Shown here one piece after another: positions 4,684-5,808 of a stretch of 5,808 nt of DNA. Within the stretch, counting starts at the first letter, position 1. Every line of letters starts with the position of its first letter. Origin of the DNA: an uncultured Bilophila sp. (lineage in GTDB: Bacteria; Desulfobacterota; Desulfovibrionia; Desulfovibrionales; Desulfovibrionaceae); the NCBI GenBank assembly GCA_910585945.1, contig CAJUHZ010000077.1, forward strand, positions 1 to 5,808, in the 5' to 3' direction. The position numbers and the translations under genes are program-made. The notes below the pieces were generated by a model. It saw only the letters and a program-made list of their open reading frames with translations, did no database searches and was not told the DNA's origin.

Positions 4684-5808
4684 ATATAAAAAATATCTCA
4701 AATAAAGTATTATATTATCCTCTTCATGTATGGAACAAAAAACTTTTTTATATTGCTCCATTTTTTTCATTGCCAAAACATCCCTGTTTTATTCAACCAG
4801 TTCGGAAAAATGATATATGTTTGGTTCTTGCCAATGGACCTTCCGCCAAGGAAATTCTTCCAGATATAGTTAGAAGAAATTCAGAATATGATATTTATAC
4901 CATGAATTTTTCAAATGAGAGTGATTTTTTCTTTCAATTGAAACCAAGAATACATGTTCTTGCAGATCCCAATTTTTTTGAACCTGATGTGGATCAAAAA
5001 ATTAGAGAAAAAAGAAATGATCTTGCTCTAACCCTGCGTAAAGTCAATTGGAATCTGCAACTTGCCGTGCCAAGAAAATATCTTCTCCAGGCAAAAAATA
5101 TTTATGGATCTCCAAGCATTTCAATAGTAAATTTTCCATGTCGTCCAATATCCGTCTATAAAGACTATTATGATCAATTAATATCCAAAGGATATTATGA
5201 CTTTGGAGCACAAAGTGTGCCTGTTCCTGCTATATACATGGCCTTGATGGCAGGGTATAAAAAAATTTTGTTGGCTGGTATGGATGCAGACTGGTTACTC
5301 TCAACAAGAGTTAATGAGTATAATCAAGTTTATTTCGATGATAGACACTATTACAATAATGGTACAAATATTCGATTTTCAGGAATATCATATAAAAATG
5401 AACTCGAAGCAACATTAACTTATTTTTCCCAGCTTGAAATGCTAAAAAATTATACACATGCTAAAAATATAGCAATTATAAACCTTTCCCAGCAGTCAAT
5501 AATAGATCTTTTTCCGAAAAAGAATTTTGTTGATATTGAACTGTATAACTATACCTCTCTTCTGAAAGAACAAAGTGTTACGGATAAAACTTCAGCGGGT
5601 TCTGCTCAAGAAGGGAAGATTATGGTTGGAGATAAAGTTTCAAGCATAAAAAATATTTGCAAAGACTTTCTGCCGCCTGTTATCTGGCGAGCCGCCAAAA
5701 GACTCCGAGGGAAAAAGGACAGCGATCCCGGCATCTTTTGGCAAGGCGACTACCCCGACTGGCAGAGCGCCGTTGCGGCCTCCACAGGATACGATCAGGA
5801 CGCCATAT
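4680..5808 (+). CDS. surface-glycan protein, GT42/DUF115-like domain followed by the start of a TIGR04325-like methyltransferase domain (3' end cut)
   Basis: The frame is open for 376 complete codons and leaves the window without a stop. GAGGG (4669-4673) lies six bases before the ATG. Residues ~45-290 resemble GT42 (Cst-type) sialyltransferases and DUF115/MptE-like proteins: a nucleotide-binding LANGPSAKEI (50-59), N76 in YTMNF, DPNFF (96-100), a helix-strand IYMALMAGYKKILLAGMDADW region (185-205), DDRHYY (220-225) and NLSQQSIIDLFP (268-279). The GT42 active-site Arg before the TSG turn is not evident (region reads GAQSVP), so the activity is uncertain. After a linker (~295-320), residues ~321-376 (KDFLPP, RAAKRLRG, W354-QGDYPDW361, STGYDQDAI) resemble the N-terminus of TIGR04325 putative methyltransferases. 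The first part is strongly AT-rich with many AAA, ATA and AGA codons; from about 5670 the DNA is GC-rich like the pump genes. It is likely the first gene of an O-antigen or capsule cluster. The open frame is certain, the domain calls are moderate. Confidence 0.8.
   Translation, partial: MNIKNISNKVLYYPLHVWNKKLFYIAPFFSLPKHPCFIQPVRKNDICLVLANGPSAKEILPDIVRRNSEYDIYTMNFSNESDFFFQLKPRIHVLADPNFFEPDVDQKIREKRNDLALTLRKVNWNLQLAVPRKYLLQAKNIYGSPSISIVNFPCRPISVYKDYYDQLISKGYYDFGAQSVPVPAIYMALMAGYKKILLAGMDADWLLSTRVNEYNQVYFDDRHYYNNGTNIRFSGISYKNELEATLTYFSQLEMLKNYTHAKNIAIINLSQQSIIDLFPKKNFVDIELYNYTSLLKEQSVTDKTSAGSAQEGKIMVGDKVSSIKNICKDFLPPVIWRAAKRLRGKKDSDPGIFWQGDYPDWQSAVAASTGYDQDAI
5612..5624 (+). promoter_or_regulatory. 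internal ribosome-binding site and possible second start
   Basis: AGGGA (5612-5616) lies five bases before an in-frame ATG (5622-5624, residue 315 of the open frame). A protein started here would read MVGDKVSSIKNICKDFLPPV, a natural N-terminus for a free-standing TIGR04325-like methyltransferase. The site may be a relic of a separate gene fused to the upstream one, or an active internal start giving two products. Confidence 0.4.

Noticed and set aside
1..5808. tRNA, rRNA, CRISPR array, insertion-sequence transposase
   Set aside because: No tRNA cloverleaf, no rRNA signature, no regularly spaced direct repeats and no transposase motif were seen on either strand.

Overview
The window looks like a bacterial chromosome segment from a GC-rich Gram-negative organism. 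It carries an AcrB-type inner-membrane efflux pump, which needs a double-membrane envelope. A Desulfovibrionaceae-like sulfate reducer would fit the mix of GC-rich core genes, an RND pump and an AT-rich surface-polysaccharide gene with a TIGR04325-like tail. That assignment is inference from style only and is weak.

Layout. Positions 1-315 hold no convincing gene but are dense in inverted repeats: a palindrome with a T-run at the left edge, a possible small non-autonomous element (38-183) with imperfect TAGAGC-type ends and two internal hairpins, and a set of overlapping GC-rich hairpins (227-296) just past the pump's stop codon. Positions 316-3429 (minus) encode a full-length 1037-residue AcrB/MexB-type RND (HAE1) transporter with the proton-relay Asp pair and Lys intact. 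Thirty-six bases upstream on the same strand, 3466-4230 encodes a 254-residue DeoR/GlpR-type repressor. The two probably form an operon transcribed leftwards, with no membrane-fusion protein or outer-membrane channel gene in view.

Positions 4231-4679 are a large divergent intergenic region. Its main content is three copies of an 11-12 bp site (TAGAAGTCATT and its complement). One lies just upstream of the repressor gene and two form a 12-bp inverted repeat 16 bp apart. They are candidate operators for the DeoR-type repressor. The region also has a separate long palindrome (4327-4359), tandem TATAGTTC repeats, a plausible rightward promoter (4586-4614) and a doubtful 59-codon ORF that overlaps the next start codon as ATGA.

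From 4680 to the right edge runs an open, 3'-truncated plus-strand gene (376 complete codons visible). Its first ~300 residues are strongly AT-rich and resemble the GT42 sialyltransferase / DUF115 (MptE-like) Rossmann-type proteins of surface-glycan loci. Its last ~50 visible residues are GC-rich and look like the start of a TIGR04325-type putative methyltransferase. The composition changes within the reading frame near the domain boundary, and a second start codon with a good ribosome-binding site lies there. This suggests a recent in-frame fusion or two genes without a stop between them, and it is the most interesting feature of the window.

How the parts work together: the repressor probably controls itself and the pump, and perhaps rightward transcription, through the repeated sites. 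The glycan gene looks like the first gene of a horizontally acquired surface-polysaccharide cluster continuing beyond the window, and need not be linked in function to the pump.
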